The notes below the pieces were generated by a model that was not told where the DNA came from, searched no databases, and was given only the letters and a program-made list of their open reading frames with translations. DNA of 64,000 bases from assembly GCA_019703815.1 (NCBI GenBank), contig AP023053.1, positions 1,164,995 through 1,228,994 of the forward strand, read 5' to 3'. Origin of the DNA: Thaumasiovibrio occultus (GTDB lineage Bacteria; Pseudomonadota; Gammaproteobacteria; Enterobacterales; Vibrionaceae). Shown piece by piece: positions 18,851 to 28,000 of this stretch. The position numbers were made by a program, and so were the translations under genes. Every line of letters starts with the position of its first letter. Position 1 is the stretch's first letter.

Positions 18851-20116
18851 ATGGATATTTTCAAGAAGAAAGAGTCAAACGTACGTTCATACTCAAACAG
18901 TTTCCCAGTCGTCTTTGAAAAAGCTAAAGGCAGCTGGCTAGAAACCCAAAATGGCGAGCGCTACCTCGACTTCCTTGCCGGCGCCGGCTCACTAAACTAT
19001 GGTCACAACAACGCCGCACTGAAACAAGCGTTGCTCGAATACATTGAAGCTGATGGCATTACCCACGGCTTAGACATGCACTCAAGTGCGAAAGCGACCT
19101 TCCTTGAAGCGCTGCAACAATACATTTTGGCGCCACGCGATTTGGACTACAAAGTGCAATTCACCGGCCCAACAGGCACTAACGCCGTTGAAGCTGCGCT
19201 TAAACTGGCGCGCAAAGTGAAAGGTCGCAACAACATCGTTGCCTTCACCAACGGTTTCCATGGCTGTACTACCGGCGCCCTTGCCGCCACCGGTAACCAA
19301 CACCACCGCCAAGGCGCAGGTACTCCGCTTACCGGCGTGACCCGTATTCCTTATGAAGGCTATGCCAACGTCGACGGTTTGAGCCTGTTCGAAACCCTGC
19401 TCAACGACAACTCGGGCGGCATGGACAAACCGGCGGCAGTATTGCTTGAAACCGTGCAAGGTGAAGGCGGTTTGAACGTCGCGTCGAAAGAGTGGTTGGT
19501 GCGTCTGGAAGCGATTTGTAAAGCTAACGACATTTTGATGATCGTCGATGACATTCAAGCGGGTTGTGGTCGTACCGGTACCTTTTTTAGCTTTGAGCCT
19601 GCGGGCATCAAGCCAGATATGGTTACCCTATCAAAATCGATCGGTGGTTACGGCCTGCCAATGGCAGTGGTCCTACTGAAACCTGAGCTCGATACTTGGA
19701 AGCCCGGCGAGCACAACGGTACCTTCCGTGGTAACAACCACGCGTTCGTTACCGCAGCGAAAGCGCTAGAGCTGTACTGGTCAAACGATCAATTTGAAAC
19801 CCACATTACCGCCTGTTCAGATCAAGTGCGTGCGACACTTGAGCGTAGCCTAAAACGCTTCCCAGAATTGTTCGTGAAGATCAAAGGCCGCGGCATGATG
19901 ATCGGTATCGAATGCAACGATGGCGACATCGCCGAGCAGATCGCGCGTACCTGTTTCGCTAACGGTATGGTGATTGAAACAGCAGGTCCTAACGACGAAG
20001 TGGTGAAGTTCTTCTGCCCACTGACCATCAGCACGGAAGAGCTGGCACAAGGCCTCAACATCTTTGAAGGTGCGACCGAGAAAGTAGCATCAAAACTGAT
20101 CAAAAAAGCATCTTAA
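18851..20116 (+). CDS. ectB: EctB, diaminobutyrate-2-oxoglutarate transaminase
   Basis: 421 residues, normal for EctB. Class III PLP aminotransferase: [11 protein letters not shown], the cofactor region [19 protein letters not shown], metal/PLP Asp in [13 protein letters not shown], Schiff-base Lys in [12 protein letters not shown]. It converts aspartate semialdehyde and glutamate to 2,4-diaminobutyrate, the first ectoine step. An AAAGGAGTG site lies ~15 bases before the ATG, wider than usual, with the stop of the upstream ORF between. Eleven bases before ectC. Confidence 0.96.
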   Translation: MDIFKKKESNVRSYSNSFPVVFEKAKGSWLETQNGERYLDFLAGAGSLNYGHNNAALKQALLEYIEADGITHGLDMHSSAKATFLEALQQYILAPRDLDYKVQFTGPTGTNAVEAALKLARKVKGRNNIVAFTNGFHGCTTGALAATGNQHHRQGAGTPLTGVTRIPYEGYANVDGLSLFETLLNDNSGGMDKPAAVLLETVQGEGGLNVASKEWLVRLEAICKANDILMIVDDIQAGCGRTGTFFSFEPAGIKPDMVTLSKSIGGYGLPMAVVLLKPELDTWKPGEHNGTFRGNNHAFVTAAKALELYWSNDQFETHITACSDQVRATLERSLKRFPELFVKIKGRGMMIGIECNDGDIAEQIARTCFANGMVIETAGPNDEVVKFFCPLTISTEELAQGLNIFEGATEKVASKLIKKAS

Positions 20117-20126
20117 GGACAAGATA

Positions 20127-20513
20127 ATGATTGTACGCACATTGGAAGAGTGTAAAAACAGCGAGCGTCGCGTGGTATCGGAAACGTGGGAAAGCGTTCG
20201 CATGTTGCTTAAAGACGACAACATGGGTTTTTCTTTCCACATCACCACGATTTTCGCGGACACGGAAACCCACATTCACTACAAAAACCACCTTGAGTCG
20301 GTGTACTGCATGAGCGGTGAAGGCGAAATCGAAGTGGTGGGTGGCGAAACCTACCCAATCAAGCCAGGGACGCTGTATATCCTCGACAAGCACGACGAAC
20401 ACTTCCTGCGCGCGAGCAAAGACAAAGAAATGGTGATGGCATGTGTGTTTAATCCGCCAATCACAGGTCAAGAAGTGCACGACAAAGATGGCGTGTACCC
20501 TCTCGTTGACTAA
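20127..20513 (+). CDS. ectC: EctC, L-ectoine synthase
   Basis: 128 residues, the usual size. Cupin fold with the iron-site region ([20 protein letters not shown]) and the second cupin motif ([17 protein letters not shown]). It cyclises N-gamma-acetyl-diaminobutyrate to ectoine, so it needs the EctA product. Ribosome site AAGGACA before the ATG; co-transcribed with ectB. Confidence 0.96.
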   Translation: MIVRTLEECKNSERRVVSETWESVRMLLKDDNMGFSFHITTIFADTETHIHYKNHLESVYCMSGEGEIEVVGGETYPIKPGTLYILDKHDEHFLRASKDKEMVMACVFNPPITGQEVHDKDGVYPLVD

Positions 20514-20558
20514 CCCTGAGATAACCCATTATCGATCAGCGGTTTGTCGATAAATGAC

Positions 20559-20579
20559 AATGGGGCCGAGTGCCCCATT
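20559..20579 (+). promoter_or_regulatory. Hairpin between ectC and the aspartokinase gene
   Basis: Eight-base perfect stem AATGGGGC / GCCCCATT with a CGAGT loop and no T-run. It may be a weak attenuator or a 3'-end stabiliser that sets lower expression of the downstream kinase. Confidence 0.5.
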
Positions 20580-20607
20580 CTTATGACTGAATGAAAAGGA
20601 TAACACC

Positions 20608-22020
20608 ATGACTTATACCGTGGAGAAAATCGGCGGTACGTCGATGTCTGCGTTTAATGCTGTACTCGACAACATTATTCTGCGCCCAGAAAATCGTTAC
20701 AATCGCGTGTTCGTTGTCTCTGCTTATGGCGGCATGACCGACGATCTGCTTGAAAACAAGAAAACCAGCGAGCCGGGGGTTTACCAGTACGTAGCCCGTC
20801 GTGATGAAAGATGGCTCGAAGCGCTTGCCAAAGTTGAACAGCGCATGATGCTGACTAATGAAGATCTTTTTGCCGATCCGCTAAATCGCACCCGTGCTGA
20901 TAAATTTATTCAAAGCCGTATCGAAGAAGCGCGAGACTGTATTAGCAGCATTTTGCAAACCTGTCGCTATGGGCAGTTTTCACTGCGCCACTACTTGCCG
21001 CAAATCCGTGAGTTTCTCTCGTCGATCGGTGAAGCGCACAGCGCCTATAACACAGTGCTCAAGCTGAAAACCTTAGATATTAACGCACGTTTTGTTGATC
21101 TCTCCGGTTGGAACAACCCAAAAAGTGGCTCGCTAGACGAAACCATTCTCAACGCCTTTGCCGATGTAGATGTCACCAAAGAGCTACCGATCGTGACCGG
21201 TTACGCCTACTGTAAAGAAGGCCTGATGAGCACCTACGATCGCGGCTACAGTGAGATGACCTTTAGCCGTGTCGCGTCACTGACCAAAGCCGACTTGGCG
21301 ATCATCCACAAAGAGTATCACTTAAGCTCTGCTGATCCGCGTGTTGTGGGTACCGATAAAGTGCTGCCACTCGGTTGCAGTAACTATGATGTCGCCGATC
21401 AGCTTGCCAACTTGGGGATGGAAGCAATCCACCCAAATGCCGCAGCAGGCCTGCGTGAAAGCGGCATTGAGCTGCAGATCAAAAACACCTTCGAGCCAGA
21501 GCACGACGGCACCTTGATCTCCTCTAACTACCAGCCAGACGACAATAAAGTGCAAATCATTGCCGGTAAGCACAAGGTATTTGCCTTGCACGTGTTTGAT
21601 CAGGCCATGGTAGGCCGTGTTGATAATGTCAGTTACGAGCTGATGGAAATCATCTTTGATGCCAACGTTAGTTTGATTGGTAAAGAGATGAACGCCAACT
21701 CAATGACCTATTACCTTGCGGGCTCAGATGAGAACCTTAACCAAGTGCTGTACAAAGCAGAAAAACGCTACCCACACGCCTCGATTAAGGGTCGTATGGT
21801 GGCGCTGATCTCGGCGATCGGCTCACAAATCGAGACCAATGAAACCCTGACCAAAGGGGTGCTTTCTCTGATGAGTCAGAACATTGCGCCAGTAGCGGTT
21901 CACTCATCCATGCGTAACGTTAACGTACAATTCGTGGTCAACAACGACGAATACGAAGCAGCGATTTGTGCCCTGCACAGCACCTTCTTTGAGCAAAAGA
22001 AAAAGCGCCAAGCGGCATAA
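20608..22020 (+). CDS. ask: Ectoine-pathway aspartokinase (Ask_Ect)
   Basis: 470 residues. The N-terminal kinase motif is VEKIGGTSM, with VFVVSAYGGMTD following; the C-terminal third holds ACT domains. This divergent aspartokinase type is found at the end of ectoine operons in Vibrio and other bacteria and is insensitive to normal lysine/threonine feedback in studied cases, giving aspartyl phosphate for ectoine. AAAAGGA precedes the ATG. Last gene of the operon, followed by a terminator. Confidence 0.93.
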   Translation: MTYTVEKIGGTSMSAFNAVLDNIILRPENRYNRVFVVSAYGGMTDDLLENKKTSEPGVYQYVARRDERWLEALAKVEQRMMLTNEDLFADPLNRTRADKFIQSRIEEARDCISSILQTCRYGQFSLRHYLPQIREFLSSIGEAHSAYNTVLKLKTLDINARFVDLSGWNNPKSGSLDETILNAFADVDVTKELPIVTGYAYCKEGLMSTYDRGYSEMTFSRVASLTKADLAIIHKEYHLSSADPRVVGTDKVLPLGCSNYDVADQLANLGMEAIHPNAAAGLRESGIELQIKNTFEPEHDGTLISSNYQPDDNKVQIIAGKHKVFALHVFDQAMVGRVDNVSYELMEIIFDANVSLIGKEMNANSMTYYLAGSDENLNQVLYKAEKRYPHASIKGRMVALISAIGSQIETNETLTKGVLSLMSQNIAPVAVHSSMRNVNVQFVVNNDEYEAAICALHSTFFEQKKKRQAA

Positions 22021-22131
22021 ACGTGTCGCAGAGCAAACCACCATGGCAGCTGTAGTACACAGCGGAAACAGACGGCTCTTGTAGCAACTGCTAATGGCTA
22101 CGGCTTGCACGCCGTGACCTCAGTAAAGCAA

Positions 22132-22160
22132 AAGGCGAGATCAAACGATCTCGCCTTTTT
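22132..22160 (+). terminator. Terminator of the ectoine operon
   Basis: Stem AAGGCGAGATC / GATCTCGCCTT with an AAAC loop and TTTTT tail. Confidence 0.9.
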
Positions 22161-22161
22161 A

Positions 22162-22191
22162 TTTCTGTTTCTGTTTCTGTTTCTGTTTCTG
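22162..22191. repeat. Hexanucleotide tandem repeat (TTTCTG)5
   Basis: Five perfect TTTCTG units directly behind the operon terminator. Such hexamer tracts are used as variable-number tandem repeats for strain typing in Vibrio cholerae; copy number here may vary between strains. It does not lie in a gene. Confidence 0.9.
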
Positions 22192-22229
22192 TCGATGATC
22201 ACAACGGGCTGGCTAACAACAATCGAAAA

Positions 22230-22490
22230 TTAGCCAAACACCCAGCTTACTTGGTGCCATTTGTCCGCCCACTCAGGGGCGATCAGGAAAAACAATTGGC
22301 TAAATATCAGCAAAATTAACTCAAACAGCCAAACGATCAAATACTGCACCACCCAATAGCCACCCGCGCTGACACCAACAGCCAAAGCAAGTATCACAAC
22401 AGCAAGAAATAGCCATCCTTTGTGACGGAAAATACTGCCAGAAACGTCGAGCACAACGGTTTTAAAACTGTCCCATCCATGGTGACTCAT
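22230..22490 (-). CDS. Small membrane protein, unknown function
   Basis: 86 residues with two hydrophobic segments (GWLFLAVVILALAVGVSAG and VVQYLIVWLFELILLIFSQL) and a short Trp-rich C terminus. No motif recognised. It faces the end of the ectoine operon. Confidence 0.55.
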   Translation of the reverse strand: MSHHGWDSFKTVVLDVSGSIFRHKGWLFLAVVILALAVGVSAGGYWVVQYLIVWLFELILLIFSQLFFLIAPEWADKWHQVSWVFG

Positions 22491-22837
22491 TAAGGCCCTC
22501 GCTGATCAGATCCACGGCTTGCAGAAATTGAGTGATAAACAAGACCATATTGCCCAATAAATGTGCAAATAGCCAATTTCACCTATTTGCATTTTCATCA
22601 CTGATTTCAATCCAATATCACAACTAAGCACTCCTAAAGCAGATAAAAGATTCACTGACACGCCATCTGATTCCCTTAACGCATCAAAAACGCAAGTCCA
22701 TCAAGGTTACGAACCGGAGACTCAAATTTTTCTGTATTTTTTAAAAACTTTTTTGTTTCCAATCAGGTTAATTCACGTTATAACTAGATCCAGATAACAA
22801 ATTTAACGAAAAGATCAGAAAGTTAAAGGAGCCCGAT
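22491..22837. other. 347-base promoter region of the D-lactate dehydrogenase gene
   Basis: No gene. The right part is AT-rich with a long A/T tract around 22735-22760, then a plausible leader and AAAGGAG before the ATG at 22838. I could not assign a certain regulator site. Confidence 0.45.
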
Positions 22838-23830
22838 ATGATCAACGTAGCAGTATTCAGCTCAAAATCTTATGACGAAGCCTCTTTCAAACGCGTCAAT
22901 GCTAACTACGGCCTTCAACTTCAATTCAACGATTTTCGCCTTACCGCTAAAACCGCCAAAATGGCGCAAGGTTGCGAAGCGGTGTGTGCCTTTGTCAACG
23001 ATGACCTCTCTGCCCCGGTACTAGAGCGCCTACACAAAGAAGGTGTCCGCCTGATCGCCATGCGCTGTGCGGGTTTTGATCGCATCGATCTCGATGCGGC
23101 GAAAAAGCTTGGCATGCAAGTCGTGCGTGTACCGGCTTACTCACCAGAGTCAGTTGCCGAGCACGCCGTGGGATTGATGATGTGTCTCAACCGTCGTTTC
23201 CACAAAGCGTACCAACGTACTCGTGACGCCAATTTCGCGCTGGACGGCTTAGTCGGCTTTAACTTCTTTGGGAAAACCGTTGGCATTATCGGTACCGGCA
23301 AAATTGGTATCGCGACCATGCGTATCTTAAAAGGCTTAGGCATGACGTTGTTGTGTCATGACCCGTATGAAAACGCCGCCGCCCTTGAGCTTGGCGCGAC
23401 GTACGTCAGCAAAGAAGAGTTGTTCCAACGCAGTGATGTGATCACCCTGCACTGCCCGATGTCACCAGAAAATCACCACATGCTCAATGCGGTGGCGTTT
23501 GCTCAAATGAAAGATGGCGTGATGATCGTCAATACCAGCCGAGGCGAACTGCTCGATTCTGCCGCTGCCATTGACGCACTAAAAGCAGGCCGTATCGGTG
23601 CGCTTGGTTTGGATGTGTACGACAACGAGAAAGAGTTGTTCTTTGAAGACAAGTCTAACGATGTGATTGTGGATGATGTGTTCCGCCGCCTATCCGCTTG
23701 CCACAACGTGATTTTCACCGGTCACCAAGCCTTCCTAACAGATGAAGCCTTGGGTAATATTGCCGACACCACACTCAATAGCATTCGTCTATTTAGCCAA
23801 GGTGAAACCAGCGGTAACGAACTGGTATAA
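22838..23830 (+). CDS. ldhA: D-lactate dehydrogenase (fermentative, D-2-hydroxyacid family)
   Basis: 330 residues, the size of LdhA. NAD-binding motif VGIIGTGKIGIATMRIL, substrate Arg in NTSRGELLD, catalytic Glu region YDNEKELFFED and catalytic His in FTGHQAFLTDEAL. Reduces pyruvate to D-lactate in fermentation. AAAGGAG at good spacing. Monocistronic with its own terminator. Confidence 0.92.
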   Translation: MINVAVFSSKSYDEASFKRVNANYGLQLQFNDFRLTAKTAKMAQGCEAVCAFVNDDLSAPVLERLHKEGVRLIAMRCAGFDRIDLDAAKKLGMQVVRVPAYSPESVAEHAVGLMMCLNRRFHKAYQRTRDANFALDGLVGFNFFGKTVGIIGTGKIGIATMRILKGLGMTLLCHDPYENAAALELGATYVSKEELFQRSDVITLHCPMSPENHHMLNAVAFAQMKDGVMIVNTSRGELLDSAAAIDALKAGRIGALGLDVYDNEKELFFEDKSNDVIVDDVFRRLSACHNVIFTGHQAFLTDEALGNIADTTLNSIRLFSQGETSGNELV

Positions 23831-23841
23831 CACCATCTAAC

Positions 23842-23872
23842 AACAGGGAGCCCAACGGCTCCCTGTTTTTTT
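23842..23872 (+). terminator. Terminator after ldhA
   Basis: Stem AACAGGGAGCC / GGCTCCCTGTT with a short CAAC-type loop and a run of Ts. Confidence 0.88.
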
Positions 23873-23891
23873 AACGCAAGCAAACAACAAC

Positions 23892-24908
23892 TTAATTAAG
23901 GAAACCTAACTCCTTCATTAAATTACCCATTTGCTGCTCTTGTTGTTCTAAAAATGCCGTAAACGCTTTACCGGGCTTAAATAACTTCACCCAACCATAA
24001 CGCGCTTGCACCTCTTTCCACGCTGGCGTTTCATACATAGCTTCAAACATCGCAATGTAGCGGTCGATCTCTTGGACGCTCAATCCCGGCGGGCCAAAAA
24101 ATCCGCGCCAGTTGACAAACACTGCGTCAAAACCCAGCTCTTTTAACGTTGGCACCTTAGGCGCCGAGTCAGAGCGCTCGTCACCCGTCATGGCTAAAAT
24201 CCGTACCTCACCAGCAGCAGCGAGGGCAATCGCCTCACTCAGTCCCGTCGATAAAATAACTGCTTCGCCCGACAATAAGCCAGCCATCGCTTTACCACCG
24301 GCGTCATAGGCTAAGTATTTCACTTGGCGAGGATCGCCTCCCGCTGCTTGAAACGCCATAGCCGCAACAAGGTGATCCATGCTGCCCCGCGCAGAGCCCC
24401 CCGCCACCGGCACAGAAGCCGGATTCGCCAGATACTTATCAACCACTTGCGCGAAACTGGTATACGGCGAGTCCATCGCCACCACAAACGCGCCATAGTC
24501 ACCGATAGTGGCAGCTACTGGGGTCAAATCACGAAATGATTGCGGAAAGACGTTCGATAAAGAGCGGATCACAATCGGCGTGGAATTGACCATCAAGGTG
24601 TTTTGCGATTGCTCTGCGGTTTTCATCAGATAAGCAATCGCCTTACCGCCACCGCCGCCTGACATATTTTCAAACGAAACTTGCTCGACGATGCCGGCTT
24701 GATGGAGCGCCTCGCCAATGCCTCGCGCGGTGCTATCCCAGCCACCTCCCGCCCCACCGGGGATCAGAAAATGCACCTCTTGCACTATCGGCGCTTCACT
24801 GGCCTGCAACACCCAGCTACTCATCAGCAGCGCAATACCACTCATCCACATCACACCCGCGCGATACAGCGTGATACCCATTTTGCTCAGTCGACTCTGC
24901 TTACCCAT
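23892..24908 (-). CDS. TctC-type tripartite tricarboxylate transporter binding protein (orphan)
   Basis: 338 residues from the ATG at 24908, which has GAGGAG six bases upstream; the longer frame from 24992 is not needed. A signal/anchor segment ends near WVLQASEA. The Bug/TctC fold is shown by EVHFLIPGGAGGGWDSTARG, then ENMSGGGGGKA and DYGAFVVAM. Such proteins bind carboxylates in the periplasm for TctAB permeases. No tctA or tctB lies nearby, so the partner is elsewhere or the protein acts in sensing. Confidence 0.82.
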   Translation of the reverse strand: MGKQSRLSKMGITLYRAGVMWMSGIALLMSSWVLQASEAPIVQEVHFLIPGGAGGGWDSTARGIGEALHQAGIVEQVSFENMSGGGGGKAIAYLMKTAEQSQNTLMVNSTPIVIRSLSNVFPQSFRDLTPVAATIGDYGAFVVAMDSPYTSFAQVVDKYLANPASVPVAGGSARGSMDHLVAAMAFQAAGGDPRQVKYLAYDAGGKAMAGLLSGEAVILSTGLSEAIALAAAGEVRILAMTGDERSDSAPKVPTLKELGFDAVFVNWRGFFGPPGLSVQEIDRYIAMFEAMYETPAWKEVQARYGWVKLFKPGKAFTAFLEQQEQQMGNLMKELGFLN

Positions 24909-25251
24909 ACCGACTCCTCGCCGCGCACTCTCTAGCAACAAGTCAAAGCCACAATTGAGAAGGCGCTCACTAATTGTCATCGCAACTATCAAAATAGGCA
25001 GGATTTGAACAAAAAGCCAAGGCGGGAAAAATAGCTCAAGTCATCACGGCCAACGTTGGCATCATTATCGCGATGAAGGCAGATGGCACTCAAGAATCGT
25101 GAAAGTGACACCGCATTTAAGCCAGACAAAAACAACAAAGCCAGAGCTAGGCGCTTACCTAGGTCTGGCTTTGAACCGCTTTAAGTACAGCTCTACCCGT
25201 TATAGGGATGGCATAAAAATAGTTCCCGCTATGGTATATCCAAATCAAGTT
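24909..25251. other. 343-base gap between the tctC-like gene and the NhaC transporter gene
   Basis: Contains the terminator of the transporter gene (25138-25173) and the tctC-like promoter. No credible gene. Confidence 0.5.
25138..25173 (-). terminator. Terminator after the second NhaC-family gene
   Basis: Long stem AAAGCCAGAGCTAGG / CCTAGGTCTGGCTTT with one mismatched region and a short loop; the minus-strand side continues into TTGTTGTTTTTG. Lies ~80 bases after the stop. Confidence 0.75.
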
Positions 25252-26619
25252 TTAGCTTTCCGTCTGAGCTGTAAACAGACGAGAGGGATGCTTTATAAAC
25301 ACAGCAACAACGGAGGAAATTAGCAATGCAAAACAGTAATAAGAGTTGGCTACGACGTCCAAGGGAGAAAGGTTAAAAACCGAACCCAACAGTAGAACTT
25401 GTGCACCGTAGGGTAATACACCTTGAATCACACAAGCGAAGATATCCAATAAACTGGCCGCACGACGTGGCGTTACATTGTTCTCCGCTGCGAGTTGGCG
25501 AGCTACACTGCCAGAGACAATGATAGCAACCGTGTTGTTCGCGGTGCAGATATTGACCATCGATACTAACCCCGCAATCCCAAGCTCACTCGCGCGTCCA
25601 TTTGCTTCGTTCGAATGATTTGAATCAAAGCTACGAATGACGCTACTCACTAGATTGGTTAGGAATGCTAACCCCCCTTGACGGTGCATCAGTTCACTCA
25701 AACCACCGATGAGCAATGACAGCAGGAAGATCTCTTGCATATTGCCAAAACCCGAGTAGATATCTTGAGCAAATGCAGTGAGGGTGTAGTTATCGATTGA
25801 TGACAAGCTGACGCTACCTGCGAGAACGATGCCAATGGTAAGCACGACAAACACATTCATGCCCAATATGGCAAGCACGAGAATCGTTACGTATGGCATA
25901 ACTTTCAGCCACTCAATGGTGCCAACGTCAGGAATTTGTGTCGCTGAGCTATGGAAAGTAAAGATTACCAGAGCAATAAAGGCGGCGGGAAGCGCAATCC
26001 GGATGTTTTCTCTGAACTTATCTTTCATCTCGCACCCTTGGGAACGGGTTGCGGCGATAGTGGTGTCAGAGATGATGGAAAGGTTGTCGCCAAACATTGC
26101 ACCGCTAAGTACCACACCAGCGGTTAATGGAAGGCTCATACCGGCGGATTGTGCAATCCCAAGGGCAACTGGTGCAACTGCTGCGATGGTGCCCATTGAT
26201 GTGCCCATCGCCGTAGCGATAAATGCAGAGATGAGGAAAATACCCGGCAAAATCAGGCTAGTCGGAATAGCCGATAACCCAAGAGTAACTGTAGCATCGA
26301 CACCGCCTGACGCTTTAGCAACGGCGGCAAAGGCCCCCGCGAGTAGATAGATCAGGCACATTGCAATAATGTCAGGATGCCCAACGCCACGCATAAAGTG
26401 TTCGATAGAATGGTTGAGTTTGTCTTTGCTTAGTAAAAGCGCAAGGACCACCGCAGGTAATACTGCGACCGGGGCTGGCAGTTGATAGAATGCGAAATCC
26501 ACGCCTTGAAAAGACAAGTATGTACCCACACCAATAAAAAGAATGAGAAATACCAGCAAAGGTAAAAGTGCGACCGCTGATGGTGCGATGGCTGTGTTAG
26601 CGTTTTTTGAACCAGACAT
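25252..26619 (-). CDS. NhaC-family transporter (second copy, probable methylthioribose/deoxyribose locus transporter)
   Basis: 455 residues, ~11-12 membrane segments, Na+/H+ antiporter NhaC family (PF03553 type). It shares AMFGDN and SDTTIAATRSQGC blocks with the transporter at 29063. The mtn operon terminates between them, so this gene has its own promoter. Being beside mtnK/mtnA suggests a role in moving the pathway substrate or a by-product rather than housekeeping sodium export; that is inference. Start at ATG 26619; a GTG at 26628 is also possible, and neither has a strong ribosome site. Confidence 0.8.
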   Translation of the reverse strand: MSGSKNANTAIAPSAVALLPLLVFLILFIGVGTYLSFQGVDFAFYQLPAPVAVLPAVVLALLLSKDKLNHSIEHFMRGVGHPDIIAMCLIYLLAGAFAAVAKASGGVDATVTLGLSAIPTSLILPGIFLISAFIATAMGTSMGTIAAVAPVALGIAQSAGMSLPLTAGVVLSGAMFGDNLSIISDTTIAATRSQGCEMKDKFRENIRIALPAAFIALVIFTFHSSATQIPDVGTIEWLKVMPYVTILVLAILGMNVFVVLTIGIVLAGSVSLSSIDNYTLTAFAQDIYSGFGNMQEIFLLSLLIGGLSELMHRQGGLAFLTNLVSSVIRSFDSNHSNEANGRASELGIAGLVSMVNICTANNTVAIIVSGSVARQLAAENNVTPRRAASLLDIFACVIQGVLPYGAQVLLLGSVFNLSPLDVVANSYYCFALLISSVVAVFIKHPSRLFTAQTES

Positions 26620-26740
26620 ATGAACCACAACATTATCAACAAATAGGGTGAGCGGACTAATCAGACGGAAAACGAAACCTCAAGTGATACATGTGTGGCT
26701 TTGTCTCGATTTTGATTAGTTTATTTTTACGCTGCGATAA

Positions 26741-26768
26741 AAAGAACCGCAAAAGCGGTTCTTTTATT
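26741..26768 (-). terminator. Terminator of the mtnK operon
   Basis: Stem AAAGAACCGC / GCGGTTCTTT with an AAAA loop, 24 bases after the mtnK stop, with Ts on the minus strand. Confidence 0.87.
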
Positions 26769-26791
26769 AGGGGGATGTGTTTTAACAGTTA

Positions 26792-27994
26792 TTAACCATT
26801 AAGTGCACTTAGGAGCGAGTGCATATCCTGACCATTCACTTCGCGGTTAATGATCAAGCTTGATGCCAACTCAATTAGCTTGCGCTCAACAGCGATACGC
26901 TGCGCGCTATCTTGGATGGTTTCAAGTTCTTTCACTTTGGTATCACCAATTACGCGGCGGATAATTTCAAGGCCAGCGTAGCCTTTTGCATCCGCAACGA
27001 TTTGGCGCGTATACCATTCAACAAACATTTCATTCTTAGCGACATCTTCTTGCACCGTTGCTAGGTAAGCTTTTTTGAACTCACGTTCAAAACCGTACAA
27101 AATTGCAGGCACAGTAGATGCAACCCAGTTAATGAAGTTATCTTTGGTTTCTGACTCTTCATCAGTTACTTGGCACACCATTGCTGGCATCACTAAGTGC
27201 GCAATCACGTTACCGATGTCATAACCGATAGGCCCGTAGAAAGCGAATTCGGGATCAAGCACCTTAATGCCATCATGGTTGATGAAAATCGAGCCCGAAT
27301 GGAGGTCACCGTGAATCAATGCTTGAGCATTGTTCATGAAGTTGTAACGCAGTTTCATCGCCTCAGATACTAACTGGTGGTTCGAATAGATGTGCTCGTT
27401 CACATACTCTTCGTTACCGTGAGTGATGATGTTGCGACCCTTGTAATCATTGAAAGGTTCAGTGAATACTAAGTCTTCTGAAATATCGCACAGTTCAACG
27501 TTAGTGAATTTCGCTACATTTGCCTTTTTCTCTGCGCGATTAAGGATAAGATCGGTTGTGCCTAATGCCGTTTTAGAGAAATAGCTGATAATTTGTTTAT
27601 GGAATGAGGGGAAAACCTGACGCTCCATCATTTCGTAACGGAAGTTACTGAATTGCGATACGTCTTCCATAAACGTTACCGACATGACTGGGTCATATAG
27701 GTACACTTCAGGGACCATCTCTGGTGCCATCTTATGCTGAATTTGAAGCATGGTTGCTTCAATTTCACTGCGTTTTACATCCAATGGTCTTCCGCTTGAA
27801 CGCAGTACCACATCGGCTTGTTTCAGGATCAGTGAGCGATTGTTTTCTTGATCAGTGATTTTGTAAACATAGTTAATGTTACCGTCACTGAGTTCTTTGA
27901 TTTCCAACCCTTCTGTTTTGCCAAAGAAGTGAAGTTTATCTTCAATGTAGTTAGGAATATCTTCGAAACCTAATTTAAAGTGCGTAGAGTACAT
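26792..27994 (-). CDS. mtnK: S-methyl-5-thioribose kinase (MtnK); may act on 5-deoxyribose
   Basis: 400 residues, the MtnK size. Kinase of the aminoglycoside-phosphotransferase fold: catalytic loop LIHGDLHSGSIFI (Asp230) and the family-typical metal motif VLDPEFAFYGPIGYDIGN (Asp247). It phosphorylates methylthioribose, and in DHAP-shunt organisms also 5-deoxyribose, at C1. Last gene of a six-gene operon, six bases after mtnA. The rest of the classical methionine salvage set (mtnB, C, D) is absent here, replaced by an aldolase and a dehydrogenase. Confidence 0.93.
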   Translation of the reverse strand: MYSTHFKLGFEDIPNYIEDKLHFFGKTEGLEIKELSDGNINYVYKITDQENNRSLILKQADVVLRSSGRPLDVKRSEIEATMLQIQHKMAPEMVPEVYLYDPVMSVTFMEDVSQFSNFRYEMMERQVFPSFHKQIISYFSKTALGTTDLILNRAEKKANVAKFTNVELCDISEDLVFTEPFNDYKGRNIITHGNEEYVNEHIYSNHQLVSEAMKLRYNFMNNAQALIHGDLHSGSIFINHDGIKVLDPEFAFYGPIGYDIGNVIAHLVMPAMVCQVTDEESETKDNFINWVASTVPAILYGFEREFKKAYLATVQEDVAKNEMFVEWYTRQIVADAKGYAGLEIIRRVIGDTKVKELETIQDSAQRIAVERKLIELASSLIINREVNGQDMHSLLSALNG

Positions 27995-28000
27995 GGCTAT

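Noticed and set aside
20100-20480. Minus-strand frame over ectC
   Set aside because: Shadow of ectC, which matches ectoine synthase throughout.
22021-22131. Possible small RNA between ask and the terminator
   Set aside because: The DNA has some self-complementary words but no promoter; most likely just the operon 3' untranslated region.
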